The notes under the pieces: model-generated
Told to the model about the DNA's origin: nothing
What the model saw: the letters and a program-made list of their open reading frames with translations, nothing else
The model's database searches: none
Assembly (NCBI RefSeq): GCF_002269505.1
Contig: NZ_NQKQ01000008.1
Coordinates: forward strand, 124,001-188,000
DNA from: Pseudomonas fragi
GTDB lineage: Bacteria; Pseudomonadota; Gammaproteobacteria; Pseudomonadales; Pseudomonadaceae
Direction: 5' to 3'
DNA length: 64,000 nt
Position numbers and translations under genes: made by a program
Part shown: positions 10,082 through 21,506 of the stretch, one piece after another
Layout: each line of letters opens with the position of its first letter
How positions within the stretch are numbered: the first letter of the stretch is position 1

Positions 10082-10630
10082 TTAAGGCAGCAAGCTCTTC
10101 ACGTTGATCGGCTCGGCTTCGTTCTGGGCAGCACCTTTCGGCTTGCCTTCAACGGCCATACCCGCAACACGATAGAAGTTGTAATCAGGGTTCTTACCGG
10201 GACCGGAGATCAGCAGATCTTCTTTCTCGTACACCAGATCCTGACGTTTGAACTCGGCCATCTCGAAATCCGGTGTCAGCTGGATCGCGGTGGTCGGGCA
10301 GGCTTCCTCACACAGACCGCAAAAAATGCAGCGTGAGAAGTTGATGCGGAAGAACTCCGGGTACCAACGGCCATCTTCGGTTTCGGCTTTTTGCAGCGAG
10401 ATGCAGCCTACCGGGCACGCCACGGCGCACAGGTTACAGGCTACACAACGCTCTTCGCCGTCCGGGTCACGGGTCAGGACAATCCGGCCACGGTAGCGCG
10501 GTGGCAGGTAGACCGGTTCTTCCGGGTATTGCAGCGTGTCACGCTTACGGAAGGCATGGCCAAACACCATCACCAAGCTGCGAAGCTGGGTGTAGGTGCC
10601 ATGCACGATGTCAAACAGGTACTTGAACAT
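10082..10630 (-). CDS. nuoI: NADH-quinone oxidoreductase subunit I (two 4Fe-4S clusters)
   Basis: NuoI (TYKY homologue, 182 residues) is the peripheral-arm ferredoxin-like subunit that passes electrons from NuoG clusters to N2 in NuoB. It binds clusters N6a and N6b through two CxxCxxCxxxCP motifs, Cys62/65/68/72 and Cys101/104/107/111, all intact. The N-terminal amphipathic helix (about residues 1-30) anchors it to the membrane arm. It follows nuoH by 12 bases and precedes nuoJ. Confidence 0.98.
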   Translation of the reverse strand: MFKYLFDIVHGTYTQLRSLVMVFGHAFRKRDTLQYPEEPVYLPPRYRGRIVLTRDPDGEERCVACNLCAVACPVGCISLQKAETEDGRWYPEFFRINFSRCIFCGLCEEACPTTAIQLTPDFEMAEFKRQDLVYEKEDLLISGPGKNPDYNFYRVAGMAVEGKPKGAAQNEAEPINVKSLLP

Positions 10631-10642
10631 GGGTCTCTATCC

Positions 10643-11650
10643 TCACTGAACCGCGCCGGCGGGCGTGTTCAACAACACGACTGCGGCGGTCACCAGCAAA
10701 TTGATCAGGGTCAGCGGCAGGCAGAACTTCCAGCTGAAGTCCATCACTTGGTCATACCGTGGGCGCGGAATAGAAGCGCGCAGCAGGATGAAGATCATGA
10801 TGAAAAACGCGGTCTTCAGGGCGAACCAGATAAACGGAATCTGTGGCAGCAGACCGAACGGTCCGTGCCAGCCACCGAAGAACAAAGTCACCAGCAACGC
10901 CGAGATCAACACGATCCCGATGTACTCACCCACGAAGAACATGCCCCATTTCATGCCGGCGTATTCAATGTGGTAACCATCGGCCAGTTCCTGTTCCGCT
11001 TCCGGCTGGTCGAAGGGGTGACGGTGAGTCACGGCCACGCCAGCGATAAAGAAGGTCAGGAAACCGAAGATCTGCGGGATGATGAACCACAGGTTCTGCG
11101 CTTGATATTCAACGATGTCGCGCATGTTGAACGAGCCAACCTGCACCACGATGCCCATCAGCGCCAGGCCCATGAACACTTCGTAGGACACGGTCTGGGC
11201 CGAAGCCCGCAAGGCACCCAGCAGGGCAAACTTGTTGTTGCTCGACCAGCCTGCGAACAGCACCGCATAGACCGACAGACCGGCCATGGCGAAGAAGAAC
11301 AGGATACCGACGTTCAGATCCGCCACGCCCCAGGTCGGGGTGATCGGGATAATCGCAAAGGCGATCAGCAAGGCACTCATGGCCACAACCGGCGCCAGGG
11401 TGAAAATCGCCTTGTCGGCAAACGGTGGGGTCCAGTCTTCCTTGAAGAACATCTTGATCATGTCGGCTGCGATCTGGAACGCACCGAACGGGCCCACGCG
11501 GTTCGGACCGTAACGGTCCTGCCACAGGGCCAGCAGGCGACGTTCAACCCAGCTCAGCAGCGCGCCGCAAACCACTACGGCGAGCAGGATTACCACGGCT
11601 TTGACCACCGAGATAATCACGTCGATCACTTCAGGCGTAAACCAGGTCAT
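10643..11650 (-). CDS. nuoH: NADH-quinone oxidoreductase subunit H
   Basis: NuoH (ND1 homologue, 335 residues) is the eight-to-nine-helix membrane subunit that forms much of the quinone-binding cavity next to NuoB and NuoCD. The conserved loop-1 region [20 protein letters not shown] and the acidic cytoplasmic loop [20 protein letters not shown], both part of the E-channel, are present. The start codon overlaps the end of nuoG by 4 bases. Length is as usual for proteobacteria. Confidence 0.98.
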   Translation of the reverse strand: MTWFTPEVIDVIISVVKAVVILLAVVVCGALLSWVERRLLALWQDRYGPNRVGPFGAFQIAADMIKMFFKEDWTPPFADKAIFTLAPVVAMSALLIAFAIIPITPTWGVADLNVGILFFFAMAGLSVYAVLFAGWSSNNKFALLGALRASAQTVSYEVFMGLALMGIVVQVGSFNMRDIVEYQAQNLWFIIPQIFGFLTFFIAGVAVTHRHPFDQPEAEQELADGYHIEYAGMKWGMFFVGEYIGIVLISALLVTLFFGGWHGPFGLLPQIPFIWFALKTAFFIMIFILLRASIPRPRYDQVMDFSWKFCLPLTLINLLVTAAVVLLNTPAGAVQ

Positions 11651-14361
11651 TGGGCTGCCTCCTGCAAACCGTCAACGGTAAGGCCAAAGATCGCTGGCGG
11701 GATACCGGCCAGGCCTGCTGGCAGTGCCACCAGACCTGCACCCAGCTCTTCATTGATACGCAGTGGCAGACGCAGGGTCACACCGGCAACGTTGAGGCTG
11801 AGCAGGGCGCCATCGTTGACCCCCAGGCGGTCGGCTTCGGACTTGGCCAGTGCGATATAAGCGGCTGGAATGCGTTCTTGAACCGGCGCGGCTTTGGAAG
11901 AGTTCTCTTCGCTGCCCAGCAGGTGGAAGAACGGCACGACTTGCCAGGTGCCGCGAGCCGGGTTGAATGCGCCCGGGATGTTGGCGAACCAGCTCAGCGA
12001 ATCACCTGTGCTTTCGATCAGGCGGGTGCCCGGGTCGCCAGCGCGGATATGACCACCGACTTCGTCCTGGAACTTGTTCCACGCTTGTGGCGAGTTCCAG
12101 CCCGGCGACCAGGCGAACGGCACTTGCTGGCGCGGTTCGACGGAGCCCGAGTAGCCTTCCATGGAGAAGGCGAACGCGGTGTCCGGGTCTTGCGGGGTGC
12201 GTGGCTCGTGTACGCTGATGTTGGCGCGCATGGCAGTACGGCCGCTGTAGCGCAGCGGTTCGCGGGCCAGCTTCATGCCCTTGATGCGGAACGCAGCAGA
12301 CGGCGCGGCATCAACGATGCGGGCCAGTTCTGGGGTGCTGGCAGCAGTGGCTTGCGTCACGTGGTCGAGCAGGGTCCAGTCAACCGGTTTGTTCAGCAAG
12401 GTGCTGCGTAGGGCATGCAGCCAGCGCCAGCCTTCGTGAACCAGGATGCTGGCGTCCAGGTAAGTCGGGTCGAACACCTGGAAGAAGCGCTGCGCACGGC
12501 CTTCCTGGCTGACCAGAGTACCGTCGCCTTCAGCGAAGCTGGCCGCCGGCAGTACCAGATCGGCACGGTCGGTGGTCGCAGTCTTCTGGTGGTCGGCAAC
12601 GATGACCACTTTGGCCGCGTCCAGCGCAGCGTTGACCTTGACGGCATCAACGCGGGTGAACAGATCGTTTTCCAGTACCACGATGGCGTCGGCTTTACCG
12701 TCGATCACCGCTTGCAGGGCTGCGTCTACCGACTCGCCGCCCAGCATGGCCAGGCCGAGGCTGTTGGCTTCCGGCACGACGAGGCTGATGGAACCGGCTT
12801 TTTCACGCAGGTGCAGGGCTTTGGCGATGTTGCCTGCCGCTTCGATCAGGGCCTTGGAGCCCAGAGAAGTACCGGCAATGATCAGTGGGCGTTTGGCCGC
12901 GAGCAGGGCGTCGGCGATGCGCTTGGCCAGCTCCAGTGCTTCAGCGTCCAGGCCGGCAACGGCAGGGGCGCTGGCGTCGATGGCGTGAGCCACGGCGAAA
13001 CCGATACGGGCCAGGTCATCCGGGGCTGCGTGTACACATTCTTCAGCCACGTCGTCGAGCTTGGTTTCAGCCAGGGTCGCGATAAACAGCGGGTTCAGCG
13101 CGTGCTGACCGATGTTTTTCACTGCGGCGTCGAGCCACGGCTGAACGCGCATGGCGTCGGCCATTTCCTCGGCCTTGCCCTTGGTCGATTGACGTACCGA
13201 CAGCGCCATACGGGCTGCGGTCTGGGTCAGGTCTTCACCGAGCACAAACACGGCGTCGTGATCTTCGATCTCGCGCATGTTCGGCACTGGCAGCGGGCTG
13301 TCCTTGAGAACTTGCAGCACCAGGCGGATGCGTTCCAGTTCACCGGCTTCGATGCCCGAGTAGAAGTGCTCGGCACCCACCAGCTCGCGCAGCGCATAGT
13401 TGCTTTCGAGGCTGGCACGTGGCGAACCGATACCGACGATATTGCGTCCGCGCAACAGGTCAGCGGCTTTATCCAGCGCGTTGTCCAGGCTCAGCTTGGT
13501 GCCGTCGGCCAGCAAAGGCTGACGTGGGCGGTCGGTGCGGTTGACGTAGCCATAGCCGAAACGGCCACGGTCGCACAGGAAGTACTGGTTGACCGAACCG
13601 TTGAAGCGGTTTTCGATACGGCGTAGTTCGCCATAGCGTTCGCCCGGGCTGATATTGCAGCCGCTGGAGCAACCGTGGCAGATGCTCGGTGCAAACTGCA
13701 TGTCCCACTTGCGGTTGTAGCGCTCGGAGTGGGTTTTGTCGGTAAACACACCGGTCGGGCAGACTTCGGTGAGGTTGCCCGAGAACTCGCTTTCGAGCAC
13801 GCCGTCTTCAACGCGACCGAAGTACACATTGTCGTGGGCACCGAATACGCCCAGGTCAGTGCCGCCCGCGTAGTCTTTATAGAAGCGCACGCAGCGATAG
13901 CAAGCGATGCAGCGGTTCATTTCGTGGGAAATGAACGGGCCCAGTTGCTGGTTCTGGTGGGTGCGCTTGGTGAAGCGATAACGGCGCTCGTTGTGGCCGG
14001 TCATCACGGTCATGTCTTGCAGATGGCAGTGACCGCCTTCTTCGCACACAGGGCAGTCGTGCGGGTGGTTGGTCATTAGCCATTCAACAACGCTGGCGCG
14101 AAACACTTTCGCTTCTTCGTCGTCGATGGAAATCCAGCTACCGTCGGTGGCCGGGGTCATGCATGACATGACGATACGACCACGCTTGTCGTTCTCGTCG
14201 GTGTACTGCTTGACGGCGCATTGGCGGCAAGCGCCAACACTGCCCAGGGCAGGGTGCCAGCAGAAATACGGGATATCGAGGCCTAGCGACAGACATGCCT
14301 GTAACAGGTTGTCTGCCCCATCGACTTCGAGATCTTTGCCGTCTACGTGGATAGTGGCCAT
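11647..14361 (-). CDS. nuoG: NADH-quinone oxidoreductase subunit G (Fe-S, molybdopterin-oxidoreductase fold)
   Basis: NuoG (904 residues) is the largest peripheral subunit. An N-terminal 2Fe-2S ferredoxin domain has Cys34/45/48/67 (N1b). The next segment has the His101 region with Cys103/106/112 (N4 or N5 ligands). A 4Fe-4S pair of motifs follows at Cys151/154/157 and Cys201. The extra cluster N7, found only in a subset of bacteria, is supported by Cys228/231/235/263. The remainder (about 270-904) has the molybdopterin-oxidoreductase fold without the cofactor. A 132-base gap separates it from nuoF, the largest inside the operon apart from none other of note. Confidence 0.97.
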   Translation of the reverse strand: MATIHVDGKDLEVDGADNLLQACLSLGLDIPYFCWHPALGSVGACRQCAVKQYTDENDKRGRIVMSCMTPATDGSWISIDDEEAKVFRASVVEWLMTNHPHDCPVCEEGGHCHLQDMTVMTGHNERRYRFTKRTHQNQQLGPFISHEMNRCIACYRCVRFYKDYAGGTDLGVFGAHDNVYFGRVEDGVLESEFSGNLTEVCPTGVFTDKTHSERYNRKWDMQFAPSICHGCSSGCNISPGERYGELRRIENRFNGSVNQYFLCDRGRFGYGYVNRTDRPRQPLLADGTKLSLDNALDKAADLLRGRNIVGIGSPRASLESNYALRELVGAEHFYSGIEAGELERIRLVLQVLKDSPLPVPNMREIEDHDAVFVLGEDLTQTAARMALSVRQSTKGKAEEMADAMRVQPWLDAAVKNIGQHALNPLFIATLAETKLDDVAEECVHAAPDDLARIGFAVAHAIDASAPAVAGLDAEALELAKRIADALLAAKRPLIIAGTSLGSKALIEAAGNIAKALHLREKAGSISLVVPEANSLGLAMLGGESVDAALQAVIDGKADAIVVLENDLFTRVDAVKVNAALDAAKVVIVADHQKTATTDRADLVLPAASFAEGDGTLVSQEGRAQRFFQVFDPTYLDASILVHEGWRWLHALRSTLLNKPVDWTLLDHVTQATAASTPELARIVDAAPSAAFRIKGMKLAREPLRYSGRTAMRANISVHEPRTPQDPDTAFAFSMEGYSGSVEPRQQVPFAWSPGWNSPQAWNKFQDEVGGHIRAGDPGTRLIESTGDSLSWFANIPGAFNPARGTWQVVPFFHLLGSEENSSKAAPVQERIPAAYIALAKSEADRLGVNDGALLSLNVAGVTLRLPLRINEELGAGLVALPAGLAGIPPAIFGLTVDGLQEAAQ

Positions 14362-14493
14362 GGTTCAAAGGTCTTCGTTGGCCCGGTGTCAGCGGGCGTG
14401 GCTAATGGAATCTTGTTATGCGTTCGAAACAACTCAGCCTTACGGCGTTATCGAACGATCAGGGAGCGGCACGGACCGCTCACCTTCAGAGCG

Positions 14494-15849
14494 TTACGCG
14501 CCGATTACAATCGGGCGTGCCAGAGGCGGTACACCGGGTTTTGCCTGGGCAATACCGGCTTCGAACTCTGGACGGAAGTACTTGATCGCGCTGCCCAATG
14601 GCTCCACGGCACCCGGTGCGTGAGCACAGAACGTCTTGCCAGGGCCGAGGAAACCGACCAGACCCAGCAGGGTCTCGATATCGCCGGGCTGACCTTCGCC
14701 GTGCTCGATTGCCATCAGCAGCTTGACGCTCCACGGCAGACCATCACGGCAAGGGGTGCAGAAACCGCACGACTCACGGGCAAAGAACTGTTCCATGTTG
14801 CGCAGCAACGAGACCATGTTGACGCTGTCGTCCACGGCCATGGCCAGGCCAGTACCCATACGGGTGCCGACCTTGGCGATGCCACCGGCGTACATTTGTG
14901 CGTCCAGGTGCTCGGGCAACAGGAAGCCGGTACCGGCACCGCCTGGCTGCCAGCACTTGAGCTTGAAGCCGTCGCGCATGCCGCCGGCGTAGTCTTCGAA
15001 CAGCTCGCGAGCGGTCACGCCGAATGGCAGTTCCCACAGGCCAGGGTTCTTCACTTTGCCGGAGAAGCCCATCAGCTTGGTGCCGTGGTCTTCGCTGCCT
15101 TCGCGGGCCAGGGATTTGTACCAGTCAACGCCGTTACCGATGATGGCCGGTACGTTGCACAGGGTTTCGACGTTGTTCACGCAGGTCGGCTTGCCCCATA
15201 CGCCCACTGCGGCCGGGAACGGCGGCTTGGAGCGCGGGTTGGCGCGACGGCCTTCGAGGGAGTTGATCAGTGCGGTTTCTTCACCGCAGATATAACGCCC
15301 GGCACCGGTGTGCACGAACAGTTCGAAGTCAAAGCCCGAACCGAGGATATTCTTGCCCAGCAGGCCGGCTGCCTTGGCTTCTTCTACGGCACGACGCAGG
15401 TGCACGGCCGCGGTGGTGTATTCGCCACGCAGGAAGATATAGCCACGGTAGGTTTTCAGGGCGCGGGCACTGATCAGCATGCCTTCGATCAGCAGATGGG
15501 GCAGTTGCTCCATCAGCATGCGGTCTTTCCAGGTGTTGGGCTCCATTTCATCGGCGTTACACAGCAGGTAACGGATGTTCATGGATTCGTCTTTAGGCAT
15601 CAGCCCCCACTTCACGCCCGTAGGGAAGCCGGCACCGCCGCGACCCTTGAGGCCGGCGTCTTTCACGGTCTGGACGATATCGTCCTGAGCCATGTCGGCG
15701 AAGGCCTTGCGTGCGGCGGCGTAGCCGTCCTTGGCCTGGTACTCGTCGAGCCACACAGGCTCGCCGTCGTCACGCAGACGCCAGGTCAGGGGGTGGGTTT
15801 CTGCCGAACGCTTGATCAGGTTGGCAGGGCCGAAGGAAGTCAGGCTCAT
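14494..15849 (-). CDS. nuoF: NADH-quinone oxidoreductase subunit F (NADH/FMN binding)
   Basis: NuoF (451 residues) oxidises NADH with FMN and passes electrons to cluster N3. The glycine-rich nucleotide loop GRGGAGFP is at residues 69-76, and a second glycine-rich segment binds FMN ([19 protein letters not shown]). The N3 cluster ligands are Cys361, Cys364 and Cys367 in SCGFCTPC, plus a cysteine near residue 407. The start overlaps nuoE by 4 bases (ATGA), consistent with coupled production of the NuoE-NuoF-NuoG NADH dehydrogenase module. Confidence 0.98.
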   Translation of the reverse strand: MSLTSFGPANLIKRSAETHPLTWRLRDDGEPVWLDEYQAKDGYAAARKAFADMAQDDIVQTVKDAGLKGRGGAGFPTGVKWGLMPKDESMNIRYLLCNADEMEPNTWKDRMLMEQLPHLLIEGMLISARALKTYRGYIFLRGEYTTAAVHLRRAVEEAKAAGLLGKNILGSGFDFELFVHTGAGRYICGEETALINSLEGRRANPRSKPPFPAAVGVWGKPTCVNNVETLCNVPAIIGNGVDWYKSLAREGSEDHGTKLMGFSGKVKNPGLWELPFGVTARELFEDYAGGMRDGFKLKCWQPGGAGTGFLLPEHLDAQMYAGGIAKVGTRMGTGLAMAVDDSVNMVSLLRNMEQFFARESCGFCTPCRDGLPWSVKLLMAIEHGEGQPGDIETLLGLVGFLGPGKTFCAHAPGAVEPLGSAIKYFRPEFEAGIAQAKPGVPPLARPIVIGA

Positions 15850-16343
15850 GGGTAGGCCTCCAACAACGTGGCGACGCCAGCAGGCTGCACGTCACCGAAT
15901 GTGTCGTCGTCGATCATCAACGCCGGCGCCTTGTCGCAGTTGCCCAGGCAGCACACCGGCAGCAGCGTAAAGCGGCCGTCTGCAGTGGTCTGGCCGAGGC
16001 CGATGCCCAGCTTGTTCTGGATTTCGCCAACCACGGACTCGTGGCCACCGATGTAGCAGACCATGCTGTCGCACACGCGAATGATGTGACGGCCAACAGG
16101 CTGGCGGAAAATCTGGCTGTAGAACGTAGCCACGCCTTCAACGTCGCTGGCAGGAATGCCCAGCAGTTCGCCAATGGCGTAAATCGCGCCGTCAGGCACC
16201 CAGCCGCGTTCCTTCTGAACGATCTTCAGGGCTTCGATCGACGCTGCGCGTGGATCTTCGTAGTGATGCATCTCGTGCTCGATGGCCGAGCGCTCGGTTT
16301 CGCTCAGGGCGAAACGGTCTGTCTGGATAAGCGTGCTGTTCAT
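15846..16343 (-). CDS. nuoE: NADH-quinone oxidoreductase subunit E (2Fe-2S)
   Basis: NuoE (165 residues) is the thioredoxin-like 2Fe-2S subunit of the NADH-oxidising module and holds cluster N1a. The ligands are Cys91 and Cys96 (CDSMVC) and Cys132 and Cys136 (in CCLGNC). A helical N-terminal part (about 1-75) contacts NuoF. It begins two bases after nuoCD ends and overlaps nuoF by 4 bases. Confidence 0.98.
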   Translation of the reverse strand: MNSTLIQTDRFALSETERSAIEHEMHHYEDPRAASIEALKIVQKERGWVPDGAIYAIGELLGIPASDVEGVATFYSQIFRQPVGRHIIRVCDSMVCYIGGHESVVGEIQNKLGIGLGQTTADGRFTLLPVCCLGNCDKAPALMIDDDTFGDVQPAGVATLLEAYP

Positions 16344-16345
16344 GC

Positions 16346-18130
16346 TTAGCGGTCCACGTCGGCCATAACGAAATCGATACTACCCAGGTACGCAATCAAG
16401 TCCGCGACCATTTCACCTTTGATCACCGAAGGGATCTGCTGCAGGTGCGGGAAGCTTGGGGTGCGAATCCGGGTGCGGTAGCTCATGGTGCCGCCATCGC
16501 TCGTCAGGTAATAACTGTTGATGCCCTTGGTCGCTTCGATCATCTGGAAGGATTCGTTGGCCGGCATCACCGGGCCCCACGAAACTTGCAGGAAGTGCGT
16601 GATCAAGGTCTCGATATGCTGCAACGTGCGCTCTTTGGGCGGCGGCGTGGTCAGCGGGTGATCCGCCTTGTACGGGCCGGCTGGCATGTTGCGCATGCAC
16701 TGCTCGATGATTTTCAGGCTCTGACGCATTTCTTCGACGCGCACGATGCAACGATCGTAGGCATCGCCGTTGGCTGCCAGCGGGACTTCGAATTCGAAGT
16801 TCTCGTAGCCGGAGTACGGGCGCGCCTTACGGATATCGAAATCACAACCGGTGGAGCGCAGGCCGGCACCAGTGACGCCCCATTCCAGGGCCTCTTTGGT
16901 GTTGTAGGCGGCAACGCCGATGGTACGACCACGCAGGATGCTGTTGTCCAAAGCGGCTTTCTGGTATTCGTCCAGACGTTTTGGCATCCAGTCGAGGAAT
17001 TCCTTGACCAGACGATCCCAGCCGTTCGGCAGGTCGTGGGCAACGCCGCCGATGCGGTACCAGGCCGGGTGCAGACGGAAGCCGGTGATGGCCTCGATCA
17101 CTTTGTAAGCGCGCTGACGGTCGGTGAAGGTGAAGAACACCGGGGTCATGGCGCCCACGTCCTGGATATAGGTACCCAGGAACAGCAGGTGGCTGGTGAT
17201 ACGGAAGAATTCGGCCATCATGATACGGATGGTGTCGACGCGGTCCGGTACCTTGATGCCCGCGAGCTTCTCGACCGAGAGCACGTACGGCAGGTTGTTC
17301 ATCACGCCGCCGAGGTAATCGATACGGTCGGTGTACGGGATGAAGCTGTGCCAGGACTGGCGCTCGGCCATTTTTTCGGCACCACGGTGGTGGTAGCCGA
17401 CGTCTGGCACGCAATCGACGATTTCTTCACCGTCCAGTTGCAGGATGATCCGGAAAGCACCGTGAGCCGAAGGGTGGTTGGGACCTAAGTTGAGGAACAT
17501 GTAGTCCTCGTTTTCGCCGGAACGCTTCATGCCCCAGTCTTCAGGACGGAAACGTGCGGCTTCCTCTTCCAGCTGCACCTTGGCCAGGGTCAGGCTGTAC
17601 GGGTCGAACTCGGTGGCCCGGGCCGGGAAGTCCTTGCGCAGCGGGTGACCTTCCCAGGTTGGCGGCATCATGATGCGCGTCAGGTGCGGGTGACCTTTGA
17701 AGTCGATGCCGAACATGTCCCAGACTTCACGCTCGTACCAGTTGGCGTTCGGCCAGATACCGGTCACGGTCGGGACGCTCAGGTCTTTTTCGGACAGGGC
17801 CACCTTGATCATTACGTCGCTGTTACGTTCCAGCGACATCAGGTGATAGAAGACGGTGAAGTCTGCACCCGATGGCAGGCCCTGACGCTTGGTGCGCAGA
17901 CGTTCGTCCACACCGTGCAGGTCATAGAGCATGACGTAGGGTTTTGGCAGATTGCGCAGGAAGGTCAGTACTTCGACCAGTTTTGCGCGGCTAACCCAAA
18001 GCACCGGCATGCCGGTGCGCGTGGCCTGGGCGGTGAACGCCTCGGGGCCAAAACGGGTGTTGAGTTCGACAACCACATCTTGGTCGTCAGCCTTGTAAGG
18101 CGGGATGTACAGAGCGGAGCCTGTAGTCAT
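16346..18130 (-). CDS. nuoC: NADH-quinone oxidoreductase subunit C/D (fused)
   Basis: A single 594-residue protein joins NuoC (30-kDa homologue, about residues 1-190) and NuoD (49-kDa homologue, about 210-594), as in other gamma-proteobacteria such as E. coli. The NuoC part carries the [17 protein letters not shown] signature. The NuoD part starts near [14 protein letters not shown], contains the quinone-site histidine and the [15 protein letters not shown] helix, and ends with the conserved [12 protein letters not shown] terminus. It sits 74 bases after nuoB and supplies, with NuoB and NuoH, the quinone pocket. Confidence 0.98.
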   Translation of the reverse strand: MTTGSALYIPPYKADDQDVVVELNTRFGPEAFTAQATRTGMPVLWVSRAKLVEVLTFLRNLPKPYVMLYDLHGVDERLRTKRQGLPSGADFTVFYHLMSLERNSDVMIKVALSEKDLSVPTVTGIWPNANWYEREVWDMFGIDFKGHPHLTRIMMPPTWEGHPLRKDFPARATEFDPYSLTLAKVQLEEEAARFRPEDWGMKRSGENEDYMFLNLGPNHPSAHGAFRIILQLDGEEIVDCVPDVGYHHRGAEKMAERQSWHSFIPYTDRIDYLGGVMNNLPYVLSVEKLAGIKVPDRVDTIRIMMAEFFRITSHLLFLGTYIQDVGAMTPVFFTFTDRQRAYKVIEAITGFRLHPAWYRIGGVAHDLPNGWDRLVKEFLDWMPKRLDEYQKAALDNSILRGRTIGVAAYNTKEALEWGVTGAGLRSTGCDFDIRKARPYSGYENFEFEVPLAANGDAYDRCIVRVEEMRQSLKIIEQCMRNMPAGPYKADHPLTTPPPKERTLQHIETLITHFLQVSWGPVMPANESFQMIEATKGINSYYLTSDGGTMSYRTRIRTPSFPHLQQIPSVIKGEMVADLIAYLGSIDFVMADVDR

Positions 18131-18204
18131 GGTTTTTTATCGCTTTCGGTCAACGTAAAGAATGAAGCCAGTGATTCGTTCTATTGATTAGAAACGGCGC
18201 TGGA

Positions 18205-18879
18205 TCACACTTCGTCGGGGCTGCGCAGGTTGGTTACCTGAATACGCTGTTCACGGCGCTGTTCCTTTTGCGATGGCATCTCGGCGCGATAAACGCCTTG
18301 TTCGCCAACGACCCAGGAAAGTGGGCGACGCTCCTGGCCAATCGACTCTTGCAAGAGCATCAAGCCCTGCAGAAAAGCCTCTGGGCGGGGTGGGCAGCCT
18401 GGCACGTAAACGTCCACGGGCAGGAACTTGTCGACCCCTTGAACCACGGAGTAGATGTCGTACATGCCACCGGAGTTGGCGCAAGAACCCATGGAGATAA
18501 CCCATTTCGGTTCAAGCATTTGCTCATAGAGACGCTGAATGATCGGCGCCATCTTGATGAAGCAGGTACCGGCAATAACCATGAAATCCGCCTGACGCGG
18601 CGATGCCCGGATAACTTCGGCGCCAAAGCGCGCGATATCGTGGGGCGCCGTGAAGGCGGTGGTCATTTCCACGTAGCAGCACGACAGGCCGAAGTTGTAC
18701 GGCCACAGGGAGTTTTTACGCCCCCAGTTGACCGTGCCGTTCAGCACGTCTTCGAGCTTGCCCATGAAGATGTTTTTGTGGACTTGATCTTCTAACGGAT
18801 CGGCAACGGTTTCCCGTGTGCCGATCGGATATTGCTCGTTAGGAGCATCCGGGTCGATCCTGGTGAGTTCGTATTGCAT
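18205..18879 (-). CDS. nuoB: NADH-quinone oxidoreductase subunit B (cluster N2)
   Basis: NuoB (224 residues) binds the terminal 4Fe-4S cluster N2 that reduces quinone. Its ligands are the tandem Cys67-Cys68 in LSCCYVEM, Cys133 in GSCANSGG and Cys162 in [11 protein letters not shown] chose ATG 18879 (MQYELTR), which gives the usual length. A TTG two codons upstream (18885) is an alternative but is not needed. Ten bases separate it from nuoA. Confidence 0.97.
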   Translation of the reverse strand: MQYELTRIDPDAPNEQYPIGTRETVADPLEDQVHKNIFMGKLEDVLNGTVNWGRKNSLWPYNFGLSCCYVEMTTAFTAPHDIARFGAEVIRASPRQADFMVIAGTCFIKMAPIIQRLYEQMLEPKWVISMGSCANSGGMYDIYSVVQGVDKFLPVDVYVPGCPPRPEAFLQGLMLLQESIGQERRPLSWVVGEQGVYRAEMPSQKEQRREQRIQVTNLRSPDEV

Positions 18880-18889
18880 TGCCAAAGCC

Positions 18890-19303
18890 TCATTGTTTCA
18901 GCTTGGCCTGCCGCTTACGACGAGCTTCTGGTGCCCAATCAAGAGCACCCACCCGAAATAGGTAGACAAGGCCTGCCAACAGAATTGCTATGAAAACGAG
19001 AGCTTCGACGAATCCGGTCCAGCCGCTTTCGCGAACAGACACAGACCATGCAAAGAGAAAGAGGGCTTCGATATCGAAGATCACGAACAGCATCGCGACC
19101 AGATAGAATTTGGCTGAGAGCCGCAAGCGGGCGCCACCGGTGGGTAGCATGCCGGACTCGAACGGTTCGTTTTTGCTGCGCCCCCAGGCTTTTGACCCGA
19201 GGAGGCTGGAAACACCGAGCATGAAGGCACAGAGGCCGACAACGCCGAGAAGGAAAATGGCAAAGCCCCAGTTGTGGGCTATGAGTCCTGTCGCTTCGGG
19301 CAT
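18890..19303 (-). CDS. nuoA: NADH-quinone oxidoreductase subunit A
   Basis: NuoA (ND3 homologue, 137 residues) is a three-helix membrane subunit at the quinone-module interface. The loop between helices 1 and 2 contains the conserved [16 protein letters not shown] element. Helix 2 carries acidic residues ([14 protein letters not shown]). It is the first gene of the nuo operon. AAGGA lies about 9 bases before the ATG. The gene-free region upstream (19304-19740) must hold the operon promoter. Confidence 0.97.
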   Translation of the reverse strand: MPEATGLIAHNWGFAIFLLGVVGLCAFMLGVSSLLGSKAWGRSKNEPFESGMLPTGGARLRLSAKFYLVAMLFVIFDIEALFLFAWSVSVRESGWTGFVEALVFIAILLAGLVYLFRVGALDWAPEARRKRQAKLKQ

Positions 19304-19511
19304 GCTGGAAATCCTTAACAGAGAGCAAAGGTCTCTGAGCTAGAAAAGGTAATAAAGCAGTGACGTTATGTCGCAGTGCTATTGATTGCCGGGATTTTAT
19401 GGCTAAACACCCAGCAAGTAAATTTTCTAAGATGAATTAATTCAGTCCTTTAGTGGTATGGCCTTCCTGGAATGTGCTGTAAGCCTTGTGGCACGGGCAT
19501 TACAGCGAGTT

Positions 19512-19547
19512 TTGTTGATTATGTTTTACAGCGCCGGTAATCAACAA
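19512..19547. promoter_or_regulatory. 10-bp inverted repeat upstream of nuoA
   Basis: TTGTTGATTA (19512-19521) and TAATCAACAA (19538-19547) are perfect inverted repeats separated by 16 bases, about 210 bases before the nuoA start. The symmetry and the AT-rich arms suggest a dimeric regulator's operator. The spacing is too wide for an ANR/FNR site, although the TTGAT and ATCAA cores are alike. No regulator can be named. Confidence 0.45.
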
Positions 19548-19558
19548 CAGTAACTCTA

Positions 19559-19573
19559 AATGATAATCAATAT
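19559..19573. promoter_or_regulatory. Fur-box-like sequence upstream of nuoA
   Basis: AATGATAATCAATAT matches 14 of 15 positions of the core of the classical Fur consensus (AATGATAATCATTAT). It lies some 256 bases upstream of nuoA and adjoins the 10-bp inverted repeat. Iron control of an Fe-S-rich enzyme would make sense, but distance and lack of a mapped promoter leave this as inference. Confidence 0.4.
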
Positions 19574-19743
19574 TGTTTAAGTGCGGCGCGGTGCTTTGTT
19601 CCGGTTGAAGTTGGCTTATATAAGCGCACTTCGCAAGTTTTGAACTTGGCTTTTTAACCCGGTTTCTGTTTTCGGTTATGGATCTGGGTCAGGGTTTTGA
19701 CGGATGGGCCTGATTCTTCTGATCCAACTCACCTTTCTGATCC

Positions 19744-19837
19744 CGTAGTCGCTGCCGAGGAACGAAGGCTGCGAGCTTTTGATTTTCATGGCGGCTTATA
19801 AACAGCTCGCAGCCTTCGTTCCTCGGCAGCGACTACG
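19744..19837. repeat. Perfect 34-bp inverted repeat
   Basis: The left arm (19744-19777) and right arm (19804-19837) are exact reverse complements. Both contain the word GCTGCCGAGGAACGAAGGCT, with a 26-base loop. The same word occurs, also as an inverted pair, at 2801-2823 and 2926-2954, so it belongs to a dispersed Pseudomonas repeat family distinct from REP. Transcribed, it would form a very stable hairpin between aceA and the nuo promoter. Confidence 0.85.
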
Positions 19838-19843
19838 TTTGGA

Positions 19844-19878
19844 GTTTGGTGTTTGGTGTTTGGTGTTTGGTGTTTGGT
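19844..19878. repeat. Five tandem copies of a 7-bp unit
   Basis: GTTTGGT is repeated five times without change, directly after the 34-bp inverted repeat and before the aceA terminator. Such a short perfect array is prone to slippage, so copy number may differ between strains. It is non-coding and too short to be a CRISPR. Confidence 0.9.
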
Positions 19879-19901
19879 GGTGGTAATGGGAGTTCGCAGG
19901 C

Positions 19902-19932
19902 AAAAAAAACGCCCCGAACCAGTCGGGGCGTC
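19902..19932 (-). terminator. Rho-independent terminator of aceA
   Basis: On the minus strand, GACGCCCCGACT pairs with GGTTCGGGGCGTTTTTTTTG, giving a GC-rich stem followed by eight Ts. It lies about 60 bases after the aceA stop. Confidence 0.88.
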
Positions 19933-19989
19933 ATGTGCGTGGCATTGCGTTTGTTCTTTACAGGCTGGGCAATGGCCGTGGTTCCATTA

Positions 19990-21315
19990 TCAGTGGAACT
20001 GTTCTTCTTCAGTCGAGCCGGTCAGCGCGGTTACCGAAGACGAGCCACCCTGGATCACGGTGGTCATGTCGTCGAAGTAGCCAGTGCCCACTTCCTGCTG
20101 GTGCGCCACAAAGGTGTAGCCTTTGGCAGCGTCAGCGAATTCCTGCTCTTGCAGCTTCACGTAGGCAGTCATGTCGTTGCGGGCGTAGTCGTGCGCCAGG
20201 TTGAACATGCTGTGCCACATGTTGTGAATGCCCGCCAGGGTGATGAACTGGTGCTTGTAGCCCATTGCCGACAGTTCGCGCTGGAACTTGGCGATGGTCG
20301 CGTCGTCCAGGTTCTTCTTCCAGTTGAAGGAAGGCGAGCAGTTGTACGACAGCAGTTGGTCCGGGTATTCCTTTTTGATCGCTTCAGCAAAGCGACGGGC
20401 TTCGTCCAGATCCGGCTTGGCGGTTTCGCACCAGATCAGGTCGGCATATGGGGCATAAGCCAAACCGCGAGCGATCGCTTGGTCCAGACCGGCACGTACT
20501 TTGTAGAAGCCTTCCTTGGTGCGCTCGCCTGTAACGAACGGCTGGTCGTACGGGTCGCAGTCAGAAGTCAGCAAGTCAGCCGCGTTGGCGTCGGTGCGGG
20601 CCAGAATGATGGTCGGCGTACCGGCAACGTCAGCCGCCAGACGGGCAGCCGTCAGTTTTTGTACGGCTTCCTGGGTCGGTACCAGTACCTTGCCGCCCAT
20701 GTGGCCGCATTTTTTCACCGAGGCCAGTTGGTCTTCGAAGTGAACGCCGGCGGCGCCTGCTTCGATCATGCTTTTCATCAGCTCGTAAGCGTTGAGTACG
20801 CCGCCAAAACCGGCTTCGGCGTCAGCCACGATCGGGGCGAAGTAGTCGATGTAGCCCTGATCGCCCGGGTTTTTACCGGCTTTCCACTGGATCTGGTCGG
20901 CGCGGCGGAACGAGTTGTTGATGCGCTTGACCACGGTTGGAACGGAGTCCACCGGGTACAGCGACTGATCCGGGTACATGGATTCGGCAGAGTTGTTGTC
21001 TGCCGCCACTTGCCAACCCGACAGGTAGATAGCCTGGATACCGGCTTTAACCTGTTGTACCGCTTGGCCCCCGGTCAGGGCGCCCATGCAGTTGACGAAA
21101 TCTTTCTCAGGACGGAAGGACGGGTGTGCGCCCTGTGTCACCAGTTTCCACAGCTTGTCGGCACCCATTTTTGCAAAGGTGTGCTCGGGTTGAACCGAGC
21201 CGCGCAGGCGGACCACGTCAGCAGCGGAGTAATCGCGAGTCACGCCTTTCCAGCGTGGGTTTTCGGCCCAGTCTTTCTCAAGGGCTGCAATTTGCTGTTC
21301 GCGTGTCAGTGCCAT
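19990..21315 (-). CDS. aceA: Isocitrate lyase
   Basis: AceA (441 residues) splits isocitrate into succinate and glyoxylate, the first step of the glyoxylate bypass needed for growth on acetate, fatty acids and other C2 sources. The catalytic KKCGHMGGK loop has the active-site Cys203. The start [16 protein letters not shown] at 21315 gives the length of the short proteobacterial type. The frame stays open to 21486, but the extra residues are low-quality and lie in the promoter region. GAGG precedes the ATG. The gene is monocistronic, with its own terminator, and an RccR-like operator lies about 190 bases upstream. Confidence 0.97.
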   Translation of the reverse strand: MALTREQQIAALEKDWAENPRWKGVTRDYSAADVVRLRGSVQPEHTFAKMGADKLWKLVTQGAHPSFRPEKDFVNCMGALTGGQAVQQVKAGIQAIYLSGWQVAADNNSAESMYPDQSLYPVDSVPTVVKRINNSFRRADQIQWKAGKNPGDQGYIDYFAPIVADAEAGFGGVLNAYELMKSMIEAGAAGVHFEDQLASVKKCGHMGGKVLVPTQEAVQKLTAARLAADVAGTPTIILARTDANAADLLTSDCDPYDQPFVTGERTKEGFYKVRAGLDQAIARGLAYAPYADLIWCETAKPDLDEARRFAEAIKKEYPDQLLSYNCSPSFNWKKNLDDATIAKFQRELSAMGYKHQFITLAGIHNMWHSMFNLAHDYARNDMTAYVKLQEQEFADAAKGYTFVAHQQEVGTGYFDDMTTVIQGGSSSVTALTGSTEEEQFH

Positions 21316-21506
21316 GGTGATAAACCTCGTCGCATAGGTCTGGGTTGAAAAATGGTTGCTCCACCAGGCACACAACAATGTTGTTTGAAGTAAGTGCGTG
21401 AATGGCTGCTCGCTGCAGGCGGTACTGGCCCCAGGGCCTTTGCAGGGCCTCTGATCAGCGGGAGCGGGGCCATCATGCCCTTGCATTTTTGAGGCGTCAA
21501 ATGTTT

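Noticed and set aside
19744..19878. Possible CRISPR array
   Set aside because: One palindrome plus a 7-bp tandem repeat; no spaced repeats of CRISPR size and no cas genes.
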